From: Verrucomicrobiaceae bacterium
Lineage (GTDB): Bacteria; Verrucomicrobiota; Verrucomicrobiia; Verrucomicrobiales; Verrucomicrobiaceae
Direction of reading: 5' to 3'
DNA length: 64,000 nucleotides
Assembly: GCA_016795465.1 (NCBI GenBank)
Contig: JAEUHK010000016.1
Span: 35,718-99,717, forward strand
Below are positions 27,073 to 35,054 of the stretch, one piece after another. Below the pieces are notes generated by a model. The model was not told where the DNA came from and made no database searches. It saw only the letters and a list, made by a program, of their open reading frames with translations. Within the stretch, counting starts at the first letter, position 1, and every line of letters begins with the position of its first letter. A program made the translations under genes and the position numbers.

Positions 27073-27090
27073 GCTTGTGTTCCGTTTGAG

Positions 27091-27576
27091 TCAGCCAACT
27101 TTTTCTGAATCGACGCTGATTACCTGCCCTGCAACGGAGCAGGTCTTGAATGAAACTTGCGGGATATTGCCCCACGTGAATTTGGCTTTTTTGTCTACCG
27201 CGTAACTTCCTTCGATGTAACAACGCACTGCCACAAATAGCTGCGGTCTGCCTATATTAAGTTCATGTTTGTCACCGACTAGGGTGTGCGCGATTTTGTG
27301 AATTAGGCATGGCGGTAGGTAGAGACACATTTCCAGCAGATGCCTATTAATCTTATCTGCGGCCTGCTGAGAATCTAAAGTCATCGTCAAAACGTCCGAA
27401 ATGACCGCTGCTTTATCCCTGATCATGATTTCTCGACGGTAGTTCTCCAGCCTTTGGTCGAAACCATGTTTTAATAATGCCCCCCACCAAGAAGTCACAA
27501 AGAAAGTGAGAACTGAGGATACTGTAAAGGTAACCCCCCAGAATCGAATATCAGCCAGCAGTTCGCAGATCGTCAT
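27091..27576 (-). CDS. Small membrane protein of unknown function
   Basis: This 161-residue protein has a hydrophobic segment at about residues 13-34 (GVTFTVSSVLTFFVTSWWG) followed by a charged helical stretch (LENYRREIMIRDKAA). The rest is soluble and contains several cysteines. No known domain is recognised. The base composition is clearly more AT-rich than that of the flanking genes, and the neighbouring toxin-antitoxin pair supports horizontal acquisition. The 128 bp between it and the toxin gene show nothing recognisable. Confidence 0.6.
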   Translation of the reverse strand: MTICELLADIRFWGVTFTVSSVLTFFVTSWWGALLKHGFDQRLENYRREIMIRDKAAVISDVLTMTLDSQQAADKINRHLLEMCLYLPPCLIHKIAHTLVGDKHELNIGRPQLFVAVRCYIEGSYAVDKKAKFTWGNIPQVSFKTCSVAGQVISVDSEKVG

Positions 27577-27704
27577 TTGCTGAGTTTATAACTCCTCGTA
27601 GGATAGATAGGCAATAAAAGACCTCGCCAAGAATACGGAACGATTTGGAATTTTTGGGCTGGTTATTCAACTGCTAAACTCAATGCTTCCTAATGAACTA
27701 GGCT

Positions 27705-27989
27705 TCAACGCTTCCTGTTTTTGACTTTCAATCCTCCTGCCACGCGCAGCACCTTGAGGATCTTGACGTGGCGGTCGGCGAAGTCGGTCCAGTAGTGGAT
27801 GAGCCAGCCGCCGTGCGCGGCGATGGAGATGCGGCGGCCGCGATCATCGCGTTCTTCGGCGGCGCAATGATCCTCGGGGTAGGCACGCAGCTTCTCGAAA
27901 AAGAGCAGGAGACGGCTGCGGTCGCGTTTGGGGAGGCTGTCGAGTTCGACCACCGCTTCCAAGTCCACAAGCAGTCGATACTCGATCAT
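27705..27989 (-). CDS. Putative toxin of a type II toxin-antitoxin pair (ParE/RelE-like)
   Basis: The 94-residue basic protein begins MIEYRLLVDLEAVVELDSLPKRDR, has a helical pair and then a strand-rich half containing RRISIAAHGGWLIHYWTDFADRH, a pattern like ParE/RelE toxins (small alpha/beta fold ending with a basic tail, here LKVKNRKR). It starts 5 bp after the stop of the small acidic partner upstream, the usual antitoxin-then-toxin order. The assignment rests on size, order and weak fold similarity. If correct it would act on ribosome-bound mRNA or on gyrase; which one cannot be told. Confidence 0.62.
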   Translation of the reverse strand: MIEYRLLVDLEAVVELDSLPKRDRSRLLLFFEKLRAYPEDHCAAEERDDRGRRISIAAHGGWLIHYWTDFADRHVKILKVLRVAGGLKVKNRKR

Positions 27990-27994
27990 GCGGA

Positions 27995-28189
27995 TCAGTT
28001 GGCCCAGCGTTTCTGGAGGTCGTCCAGGCTCACCCAGTTCGCCGGGTTGGTGTCGTCGATCTTACGGGTCAGTTCGGCGCGGAGTTCGTCGTCTTCAGCG
28101 ACCTGGATCGAGGCCAGAAAAGCCATCAACTCAGCCTGCTCGGCTGGCGAGAGCTCCACGGCTTCTTGTTTGAGCTGGGCGAGTGACAT
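27995..28189 (-). CDS. Putative antitoxin, first gene of the pair
   Basis: The 64-residue acidic protein starts MSLAQLKQEAVELSPAEQAE and ends with a segment containing WVSLDDLQKRW. Short proteins with an initial helical region of this kind and a C-terminal xxLDDLxKR motif are common antitoxin-like addiction proteins. The gene precedes the toxin-like gene with a 5-bp gap, so the two would be translated together and the antitoxin should neutralise the toxin and repress the operon. No operator palindrome was identified upstream. Confidence 0.62.
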   Translation of the reverse strand: MSLAQLKQEAVELSPAEQAELMAFLASIQVAEDDELRAELTRKIDDTNPANWVSLDDLQKRWAN

Positions 28190-28236
28190 GGTGGGAGTTT
28201 ATCGAATTCGGGAGCAGGCGTCAACCATGGGGACTG

Positions 28237-29634
28237 TTACTTGGACAGTCGCTCCAGCACATTCTTCGTGATGCGCACCACATGCGCGTCGTTCCCTTGC
28301 AGCCCATGCGACCAATCGGTGGTGGCGGCGGTGAAGACAGTGCCGGTATTGGTGTAGAGGCCGAGGCAGGCGGCGCCGGTGCGGCCGATCTCCCATTTCT
28401 CATACCACTCGACGTCATCCGGGTGCCAGCGCACGGGGCAGGTGCCGAGGACTTCGAAGGTCTTCGGCGTGCCGTCCTGGTGCGTGGCGAAGGGCAGGCC
28501 GTCGCGCCACTCGAGCTCGCAGCCGTCGCACTCGTAGCCGACGATGGTGTCCTTCGCGCCAAAGCGGTCGCCGCGCTTCAGGCCGGTGCCTTCGTAGATC
28601 CAGTGATCGGGGCGATGCACGATGTAGCTGGCGTCGCCGTCCATGAACTGGCCGTGGCTGCGCATGTATCCGCCCCAGAGGAAGCCGACGCCGGTGAGCT
28701 GGTTTTCCGGCCGCTGGAGCAGGTGATGACTCCACGCGGTGCTGAGCGTTTTGAACTGACGCGTCTGGAAAACGGGATCGAGGTGGTAGTTCTGCTTGAA
28801 GCAGGTGAAGGCGCGGCCCTCCGCCTCGCTGCGCACCTGCCAGCAGCAGGTGTTGCCGCTGAAGAAGGCCACGTTGCCGCCCTTGGCGATCCAGGCCTCC
28901 AAGTTGTCGCGCATCGGCGTGCTCCAATACTCGTCGTGGCCGACGCTGAGCACGAGCTTGTAGCTGGCGAGCATCTCGGGGCGGAATTCGAGGTCGTCAT
29001 TGGCGGCGAATTCGAGCGGGTAGCCGTTTTGCTCCGCCCACACGACGAAGGGCAGCTCCCAGCGGCCGAATTGCGACGGACCGGGCCGCTCAAAGCTCAC
29101 GCGGCTGCCCTGGTTCTTCGAGAGGCTGTTGTAGGCATACACGGAGAAGCCGCCCCAGTTGTTGTAGGCGTTGTAGGTGTTCGAGCAGAGCTGCAAAAGG
29201 ATCTTCGAAGTGCTGCCGGGCTTGGCTTGCCGCACAATGAACCACGCGCTGCTGCTGGCCGTGCGTGCGCCGCGATGCGTCCACTTCCCGCCGGCATCCG
29301 CCGCGCGAAACGTGACCTCGTAGTAGCCGCTCTTCCAATCCGCACCGACGGGCACGCGCACGCTTTCCGGCCAGCGACAGCCATTCGCACTGGCATCCTC
29401 CGGCACCGGATGCGCCGCGCCGGGCACATCGGCCTTTTTCCACATGACTTCGCGTTTCGCGCCGAGTCGCGCGACCTCGATCTCAAACTTCGCCGCCGTG
29501 GTGCTGACATGAATCGGTATTTCCTCACCCTGCGCGACGCTGCGCTGCCCGGCGTAGCCTTCGATGAAAAGCGGCACGGGATCGGCGGCGTGGAGGAAAG
29601 AGGCAGCGAGGAGGAAGGCGAGGATGCGGCGCAT
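28237..29634 (-). CDS. Secreted N,N-dimethylformamidase beta-subunit-like protein
   Basis: This 465-residue protein has a signal peptide (MRRILAFLLAASFLHAA). From about residue 140 it resembles the C-terminal domain of the large subunit of N,N-dimethylformamidase: NTYNAYNNWGG, SVGHDEYWSTPMRDNLEAWI, GGNVAFFSGNTCCWQVR and RPDHWIYEGTGLKRGD are family pieces. That domain is a class I glutamine-amidotransferase-like fold and is found in many secreted proteins with no amidase activity shown. The N-terminal roughly 130 residues are a beta-sandwich. The substrate is unknown. It lies 47 bp from the antitoxin gene. Confidence 0.82.
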   Translation of the reverse strand: MRRILAFLLAASFLHAADPVPLFIEGYAGQRSVAQGEEIPIHVSTTAAKFEIEVARLGAKREVMWKKADVPGAAHPVPEDASANGCRWPESVRVPVGADWKSGYYEVTFRAADAGGKWTHRGARTASSSAWFIVRQAKPGSTSKILLQLCSNTYNAYNNWGGFSVYAYNSLSKNQGSRVSFERPGPSQFGRWELPFVVWAEQNGYPLEFAANDDLEFRPEMLASYKLVLSVGHDEYWSTPMRDNLEAWIAKGGNVAFFSGNTCCWQVRSEAEGRAFTCFKQNYHLDPVFQTRQFKTLSTAWSHHLLQRPENQLTGVGFLWGGYMRSHGQFMDGDASYIVHRPDHWIYEGTGLKRGDRFGAKDTIVGYECDGCELEWRDGLPFATHQDGTPKTFEVLGTCPVRWHPDDVEWYEKWEIGRTGAACLGLYTNTGTVFTAATTDWSHGLQGNDAHVVRITKNVLERLSK

Positions 29635-29754
29635 GAGATGGCTACGCGATGGCGAGACGGGCGCTTTCAGCGGGTCAGAAGTGAGATGTCAGAAGTCAGA
29701 GGTGGGAGGCACAGCCTTGACCATCTGCCCTCCCTGCGTGAAAGCCTTTCATTC

Positions 29755-30699
29755 ATGTCCCTCTCCCAACTCATTCTCGGCACCCGCGGCAGCGAACTGG
29801 CCCTCACGCAGACCACCATGGTCACGCAGGCGATGCAAACGGCGCATCCGCATTTGAAAATCGAGCGCCAGATCATCCAGACGAGCGGTGACAAGCGGCA
29901 GGACCTTCGTTTTTCGGAGTTCAGCGATGTGGCGCAGGTCGATAAGGGCATTTTCATCAAGGAACTCGAAATCGCGCTCGAAGGCCGCCAGATCGACGCG
30001 GCCGTTCACAGCCTGAAAGACGTGCCGAGCGACCTCGCGGCCGGTTTTACCATCGGGGCCGTTTTGCCGCGTGCGGCCATCGAGGACGTGCTGATCACCA
30101 AAGACCCGCACACGCTCGATTCACTGCCGAAAGGCGCTCGCGTGGGCACGAGCAGCGTGCGTCGTGCGGCGCAGCTCAAGTTTCTCCGCCCGGACCTCGA
30201 GATCGTCGAGATCCGCGGGAACGTGCCCACTCGCGTGAAGAAGGTGCTCGGTGAAAACGCCCTCGATGCCGTGCTGCTGGCCGCGGCGGGTCTTTTGAGG
30301 CTCGGGCTGCTGAATGCAAACCTCGCCCGCATCCACATCGAGGAGCAGACGCTGTGTGCGCTGGTGCTCGATCCGGTGAAATTCCTTCCTGCGGCAGGGC
30401 AGGGGGCCATCGCCATCGAATGTCGTCATGGCGACGAGGCCGTGATTGCTGCCGTGCAAGCTTTGAACCATGCGGAAACCGAGGCGCGGGTCACGGCGGA
30501 GCGTGAATTCCTGAAGATCCTCGGCGCAGGATGCCAGACGCCGGTCGGAGCACACTCGTGGGTGAAGGACGGGCATCTGCACATGAGCGTGCGTGTCTTC
30601 AACGAAGCCAATCTCTCCGCGCCGCCGGTGGAACGCGAGGCCAGCCGTCCCGTTCACGAGGCACGGCAGCTCGCCGCCGACCTCGCCGCCATGCTTTGA
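29755..30699 (+). CDS. hemC: Hydroxymethylbilane synthase (porphobilinogen deaminase)
   Basis: The ATG at 29755 gives 314 residues, the normal family length. It begins LILGTRGSELALTQT. HSLKDVPSD includes the catalytic Asp89, GTSSVRRAAQ lies in domain 2, and GAGCQTPVGAH holds Cys260, which carries the dipyrromethane cofactor. The enzyme joins four porphobilinogen molecules into hydroxymethylbilane in haem biosynthesis. It is followed with a 2-bp gap by an AEC transporter gene. An open frame on the same strand extends far upstream but is antisense to the dimethylformamidase-like gene and is ignored. Confidence 0.97.
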   Translation: MSLSQLILGTRGSELALTQTTMVTQAMQTAHPHLKIERQIIQTSGDKRQDLRFSEFSDVAQVDKGIFIKELEIALEGRQIDAAVHSLKDVPSDLAAGFTIGAVLPRAAIEDVLITKDPHTLDSLPKGARVGTSSVRRAAQLKFLRPDLEIVEIRGNVPTRVKKVLGENALDAVLLAAAGLLRLGLLNANLARIHIEEQTLCALVLDPVKFLPAAGQGAIAIECRHGDEAVIAAVQALNHAETEARVTAEREFLKILGAGCQTPVGAHSWVKDGHLHMSVRVFNEANLSAPPVEREASRPVHEARQLAADLAAML

Positions 30700-30701
30700 T
30701 C

Positions 30702-31643
30702 ATGCTCGACTACGCCGGCATCCTCGCGGTCACGCTGCCTGTTTACCTCATGATGGGCACGGGAGCGCTGCTGCGCAAAACCGGTGTGTTGCCCTCAGAG
30801 GCTGACAAAGGCCTCATGAAGCTCAGCGTGGCCGTTTTGACCCCCGCGCTGATCATCGAGCGTGTGGCAGGCAATCCGGCGGTGATGCAACCACTGCCCG
30901 TGTTGATGGCCGCCGGGCTTGGTTTTGCGCTCGTGGTGCTCGGCATCTCGCTTTCGTATGCCGTGGCACCGTTGATCGGTCTTCGAGTGCATGAAGGGCG
31001 GCGGACGTTTGGTGTGTCTTGCGGCCTGCAAAACTACGGCTTCGTGGCGATTCCCATCGTGACGGCCTTGTTTCCGGACAAAGGCACGCTCGGTGTGCTC
31101 TTCACCTTCACGCTCGGCATCGAGCTGGCGTGCTGGACGGCCTGTGTGGGCATGCTGACGGGCTTTAACAATGCCCCGCTGAAGCTCGCGCTGAATCCGC
31201 CGGTGATCACGATCCTTTCCTCGCTGCTGCTGAACTTCACCGGACTGCACGGCTACATCCCGCAGGTGGCGCACAACACGCTGGGCATGCTCGGCGGCTG
31301 CGCGGTGCCGCTGGCCGTGCTGCTCATCGGTGCGTCCATCGCGGACATCTGGGGGCAGGAGCGCATGAATTGGAAAATCGCCGTGCTGAGCCCGGTTTTA
31401 CGGCTCGGAGTCATCCCGCTGGCCTTTTTGGCAGCGGCGGTGTTTCTGCCGCTCACGAACGAGCTCAAGCGCATCCTCATCGTGCAGGCCGCGATGCCTT
31501 CCGCGGTGTTTAACATCGTCATCGCCCGTTTGTATGGTGGTCATCCGGCCACCGCGGTGCAATGCGTGCTCGCCACGACGCTTGTGAGCTGCGTGACGAC
31601 GCCGTTTGTGATCGCTTGGGCGCTGAAGTGGATCGGGGTGTAG
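30702..31643 (+). CDS. AEC-family (auxin efflux carrier-like) transporter
   Basis: From the ATG at 30702 this is a 313-residue protein with about ten hydrophobic segments. The starting region LPVYLMMGTGALLRKTGVL and the central CGLQNYGFVAIPIV match AEC/PIN-like permeases, with the conserved asparagine in an interrupted helix. Bacterial members export small organic acids such as malate or are uncharacterised. The start lies 2 bp after the hemC stop, so translation is probably coupled, though no metabolic link is evident. Confidence 0.9.
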   Translation: MLDYAGILAVTLPVYLMMGTGALLRKTGVLPSEADKGLMKLSVAVLTPALIIERVAGNPAVMQPLPVLMAAGLGFALVVLGISLSYAVAPLIGLRVHEGRRTFGVSCGLQNYGFVAIPIVTALFPDKGTLGVLFTFTLGIELACWTACVGMLTGFNNAPLKLALNPPVITILSSLLLNFTGLHGYIPQVAHNTLGMLGGCAVPLAVLLIGASIADIWGQERMNWKIAVLSPVLRLGVIPLAFLAAAVFLPLTNELKRILIVQAAMPSAVFNIVIARLYGGHPATAVQCVLATTLVSCVTTPFVIAWALKWIGV

Positions 31644-31658
31644 TCAGACGAGGTCGGA

Positions 31659-34445
31659 CTAGTCGGACGTGTCAGACAGCGCGGCAGCGGTCACGGCTTT
31701 GGAAAGTTCGTCGAGCTTCTCCTTGTCGGTGAGTTTGTGGCCTTGCTCGTCCTGGACGTAGATGGTGTCGATGGCGGCGCCTTTTTCGGTGTTGATGCGG
31801 GCGTGGGTGACGCCGAGGCCGAGTCGGCCGACGGCCATGAATACATCATACAGGAGGCCGAGTCGGTCGAGCACCTGGAGCTCGAGCACGTTCTCATCGG
31901 GCGAGAGATGGTTGTTGAGATACACCCGCTGCGGCAGCTCGGCGCTGATGGCATCGAGCGGCGACGCGGCGGAGCGTTTCTCGGCGATCTCCTTGCTGAA
32001 GTTGAACTCGGGATCGAGGAACGCGGCCTTCACGGCGGCCTCGACACGCTGCCGCGCGGCTTTGGCACTCACGGCGGTGAAGTTCGTGGTGCAGACGCGG
32101 AAGATGTCGAGCACGAGGTGGTCGCCACGGCGGAAGAAGTCGGCGCTCAGAATGTTGATGCTCTGCGCGGCGAGGGCTCCGGCGACGCGGGCGAGAAGCA
32201 GATGTCGGTCCCAGCAGACGACGGTAAGATCGCTGTAACCTTGCTCGGGGTGGTCCTCCCAACGCATGACGGGCAGCAGGCCGGCCTCGGCTTTTTCTTC
32301 GGAGACGAGCTTCGTGAAGAACTCGCGGAACTGGAGCACATGCTCGATGACGCTCTCGGCCTCGCGGAAGTTGAAGTAAGACGCGGGCATGTGCTGGAAG
32401 TGCGCATCGACCTCCGCCTCGAAATCAGAACCGAGTTTTTTCAGCACGGCGGCACGCAGCTCATCGAGCGGGGCGTGCAGGCTGCGCATGAAGTCGGCTG
32501 GCGCGTTCATGAAGCGCAGCGTGTTGTAGTAAAGCTGGCGGATGGACGCCTCCTTGTAGCCGGTCCAGGACTTGTCGCTCGTGCCCTTCGAGTCGGCGTA
32601 GGTCATCACGAGCAGCGTGTCGAGATTCTCCTTCGTGCGCACGATGCCGGCGAACTCCTCAATGACCGCGGGGTCTTCGAGGCTCTTCTGCGTGGCGGTG
32701 CGATACATCAGCAGATGGTTATCGACGAGGAAGAGGAGCAGGCGGCGGCGCTCGCCTTTGATTTGAAGTCGACGGCAAACAGCGGCGGCGAGCGTGGTGC
32801 TCTCGTCGCTGTGCGTTTTCTTGTTCGCGGCACGACCGGCGTCGTGCAGCAGCAGGGCGAGGTAGAGGATGACGGGCTGCTGCAGGTCGTGGAAGAGCTG
32901 CTGGTAGAGCTTCACGCCGGGCAAAGTAGGATCGCTGAGCTCGTCGAGCCGGTCGATGGTGCGCAGCGTGTGCTCATCGGCGGTGTAGAGATGGAAAAAC
33001 TCGTGCTGCACGAGGTTCGTGAGCGCCCCGAACTCCGGCATCCATTTGCCGAGGAAACCGACGCGATGCATCTGCCGCAGCACGCGGGCCACATCGCCCT
33101 TTTGCGTGAGGATGGCCTCGAAGGTCTCGCGATTCACCTTCGCATAGCGGAAGGATTGATCGACGAGGCGGAAATTATCCTGCACGAGCTGGAAGAGGTC
33201 CGGGCTGAGGCGCAGGTGACGCTGCTGCGTGTGCAAAAACAAGCGCATGAGGCGCTCCGGGTCCTCTTTGAAGACATTCTTCTCTTCCGCGTAGATGCGC
33301 TCGTGCTTGCGGATGAAGCCATCAAACTTCTCCGTCTGCTTCTTCGCCTTGCTGCGGGCGAGGAAGCCGCGCACGCCACCGCGCTGCTCGGCCGTTTCGA
33401 GCTGCTGGAGGTGGAAGCGGTCCATGATCTCGCTGCTGCGCTGGAGGATGTCCCGCGTGGCGGTGTAATACTCATGCATCAGCGCCTCGATGCGGCGCAG
33501 GATGCGCTTGTGACGGTAGCCGAGGTTCGTGGCCACCTGGCCTTGCAGGCGCAGCGTGAGCTGGTCCTGCGCACGCCGCTCCGTGTAGTGCATCTCATTG
33601 CGCACGCGGAGGATGAAGGCATAGGCCTTCTCGATCTCCTGCCAGCCGCTCTTCGAGATGAAACCGCCGGCGACAAGGTCCTTCGGGTTCAGCGTGCCGA
33701 GCTTCGCGTAGGTCATCCAGATGAGGTTCTGGTAGTCGCGAAGGCCGCCGCAGCCGTTCTTCACGTGCGGCTCCTGCACGAAGGGCGTGTTCTCGAATTT
33801 CCCATGCCGTTTCGCGAGGTCATCCTGTCGCAGACGCAAAAACTCCGCCTCGCGGCCCTTCATGCACTCTTTGTCAAAGCGGCTGCGGAACTCCTTGAAG
33901 GCCGCGTCCTGCCCGGTGAGGAAACGGGCCTCCATGAGGGCTGTTTTGGTCTCCATGTTCTCGTTCGCGAGGGCCAGGCACTCGCCCACGCTGCGAGCCC
34001 CGTGGCCCACTTTGAAGCCGAGGTCGTAAAAGAAGAGCAAAAAGTCGCTGATGAGCTTCGCGACCTCTTTGGACACCTGGCCGCTGTTGCCGGGAAACAT
34101 GAAGGTGAGGTCCACATCACTTCCGGGCGACATCACGCGGCGGCCATAGCCGCCATGCGCCACGACGCTCACATTCAGGCTCTGGCGCACCGCAGGCTCC
34201 AGCGCGGCCACGGTCTCGGCCCACAGCTCGCGGATGAGGTAGTCGATCACGTCGCTGCGCATGCGGCAGGTCTCCGCGCCGCTGAACTGGGCGCGATGGC
34301 GCTGCTTGATGCGCTGCTCCTTGAGCTTGAGGAAGCGTTTCGCCCGGCGCAGCGTCTCGCTGCGGGGATGCGGACGCTTCTCGCCGTCTGGAAAAAACTT
34401 TTCGCCGATGCGCTGGAGGTGCCGCAGGTAGTCGCGTTCCGTCAT
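31659..34445 (-). CDS. glnD: [Protein-PII] uridylyltransferase / uridylyl-removing enzyme
   Basis: This 928-residue protein has the standard GlnD layout. The nucleotidyltransferase core has GGYGRR at residues 98-103 and GSDVD at 108-112. A helical GlnD PII-UTase region follows, then an HD domain with LLLHDAGR, and two C-terminal ACT domains (around residues 730-790 and 845-925). It senses glutamine and attaches or removes UMP on PII proteins, controlling nitrogen assimilation. It is encoded directly downstream of apt with a 20-bp gap. Its end lies 16 bp from the convergent AEC transporter, and short GTCNGAC direct repeats occur there. Confidence 0.96.
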   Translation of the reverse strand: MTERDYLRHLQRIGEKFFPDGEKRPHPRSETLRRAKRFLKLKEQRIKQRHRAQFSGAETCRMRSDVIDYLIRELWAETVAALEPAVRQSLNVSVVAHGGYGRRVMSPGSDVDLTFMFPGNSGQVSKEVAKLISDFLLFFYDLGFKVGHGARSVGECLALANENMETKTALMEARFLTGQDAAFKEFRSRFDKECMKGREAEFLRLRQDDLAKRHGKFENTPFVQEPHVKNGCGGLRDYQNLIWMTYAKLGTLNPKDLVAGGFISKSGWQEIEKAYAFILRVRNEMHYTERRAQDQLTLRLQGQVATNLGYRHKRILRRIEALMHEYYTATRDILQRSSEIMDRFHLQQLETAEQRGGVRGFLARSKAKKQTEKFDGFIRKHERIYAEEKNVFKEDPERLMRLFLHTQQRHLRLSPDLFQLVQDNFRLVDQSFRYAKVNRETFEAILTQKGDVARVLRQMHRVGFLGKWMPEFGALTNLVQHEFFHLYTADEHTLRTIDRLDELSDPTLPGVKLYQQLFHDLQQPVILYLALLLHDAGRAANKKTHSDESTTLAAAVCRRLQIKGERRRLLLFLVDNHLLMYRTATQKSLEDPAVIEEFAGIVRTKENLDTLLVMTYADSKGTSDKSWTGYKEASIRQLYYNTLRFMNAPADFMRSLHAPLDELRAAVLKKLGSDFEAEVDAHFQHMPASYFNFREAESVIEHVLQFREFFTKLVSEEKAEAGLLPVMRWEDHPEQGYSDLTVVCWDRHLLLARVAGALAAQSINILSADFFRRGDHLVLDIFRVCTTNFTAVSAKAARQRVEAAVKAAFLDPEFNFSKEIAEKRSAASPLDAISAELPQRVYLNNHLSPDENVLELQVLDRLGLLYDVFMAVGRLGLGVTHARINTEKGAAIDTIYVQDEQGHKLTDKEKLDELSKAVTAAALSDTSD

Positions 34446-34465
34446 GCCGTGGGTGGTCGCGTGGT

Positions 34466-34999
34466 TCAGTAGCTGATGAGCGCGTGCACCGGGCCGTGCC
34501 CGCGCAGTTTTTCGCGACCGTTGAGGAACGAAAGCTCGATGAAGAAAGTGCTGCCGACGATTTTGCCGCCGGACTGCTCGATGAGATGCAGCGCCGCCGC
34601 CGCCGTGCCGCCGGTGGCGAGCAGGTCATCGGCCAAAAGAACTGTCTCGCCCGGCGCGATGGCATCCTGGTGGATCTCCACGGAGTTGCTGCCGTATTCG
34701 AGGGAGTAGTCCACGCCGCGTGTCTTCCACGGCAGCTTGCCCTTTTTCCGCACCGGCACAAATCCCGCGCCGAGCCGGGCCGCGATGAGCGAGCCAAAAA
34801 TGAAGCCGCGGGCGTCGATGCCCACGACCTTGTCCACCTTCAGCACGCCCGTGGCATCGATCATGCCGTCGATGGCCCGCGAAAGCAGCGCGTGGTCCGC
34901 CAGCACGGGCGTGATGTCTTTGAAGAGAATGCCCGGCTTGGGGAAGTCCGGGACGTCACGCACCGTGGCGCGGATATGATCGAGCGTTTGTGAATTCAT
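34466..34999 (-). CDS. apt: Adenine phosphoribosyltransferase
   Basis: The 177-residue protein is the usual size for Apt. The N-terminal DVPDFPKPGILFKDITPVL and the PRPP-binding loop VLLADDLLATGGT (residues 120-132) are both present, together with VVGIDARGFIFGS. It salvages adenine to AMP with phosphoribosyl pyrophosphate in the cytoplasm. The next gene in the same direction is glnD, 20 bp away, and the giant gene ends 55 bp before its start. Confidence 0.96.
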   Translation of the reverse strand: MNSQTLDHIRATVRDVPDFPKPGILFKDITPVLADHALLSRAIDGMIDATGVLKVDKVVGIDARGFIFGSLIAARLGAGFVPVRKKGKLPWKTRGVDYSLEYGSNSVEIHQDAIAPGETVLLADDLLATGGTAAAALHLIEQSGGKIVGSTFFIELSFLNGREKLRGHGPVHALISY

Positions 35000-35054
35000 G
35001 CGCCGCCGATGATGGCGGAGATGCCGGGATGCGCAAGGTGCGCTCTTCGATTCA

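Noticed and set aside
28183..29754. N-terminal extension of the hemC frame
   Set aside because: Antisense to the dimethylformamidase-like gene; HemC has its canonical start at 29755.
31644..31680. Short GTCNGAC direct repeats between the AEC gene and glnD
   Set aside because: Few, short and partly in the last glnD codons; not enough to call a functional element.
31737..34472. Rightward open frame of 911 codons opposite glnD
   Set aside because: Exactly antisense to a clear GlnD with all domains; no motif, composition bias only.
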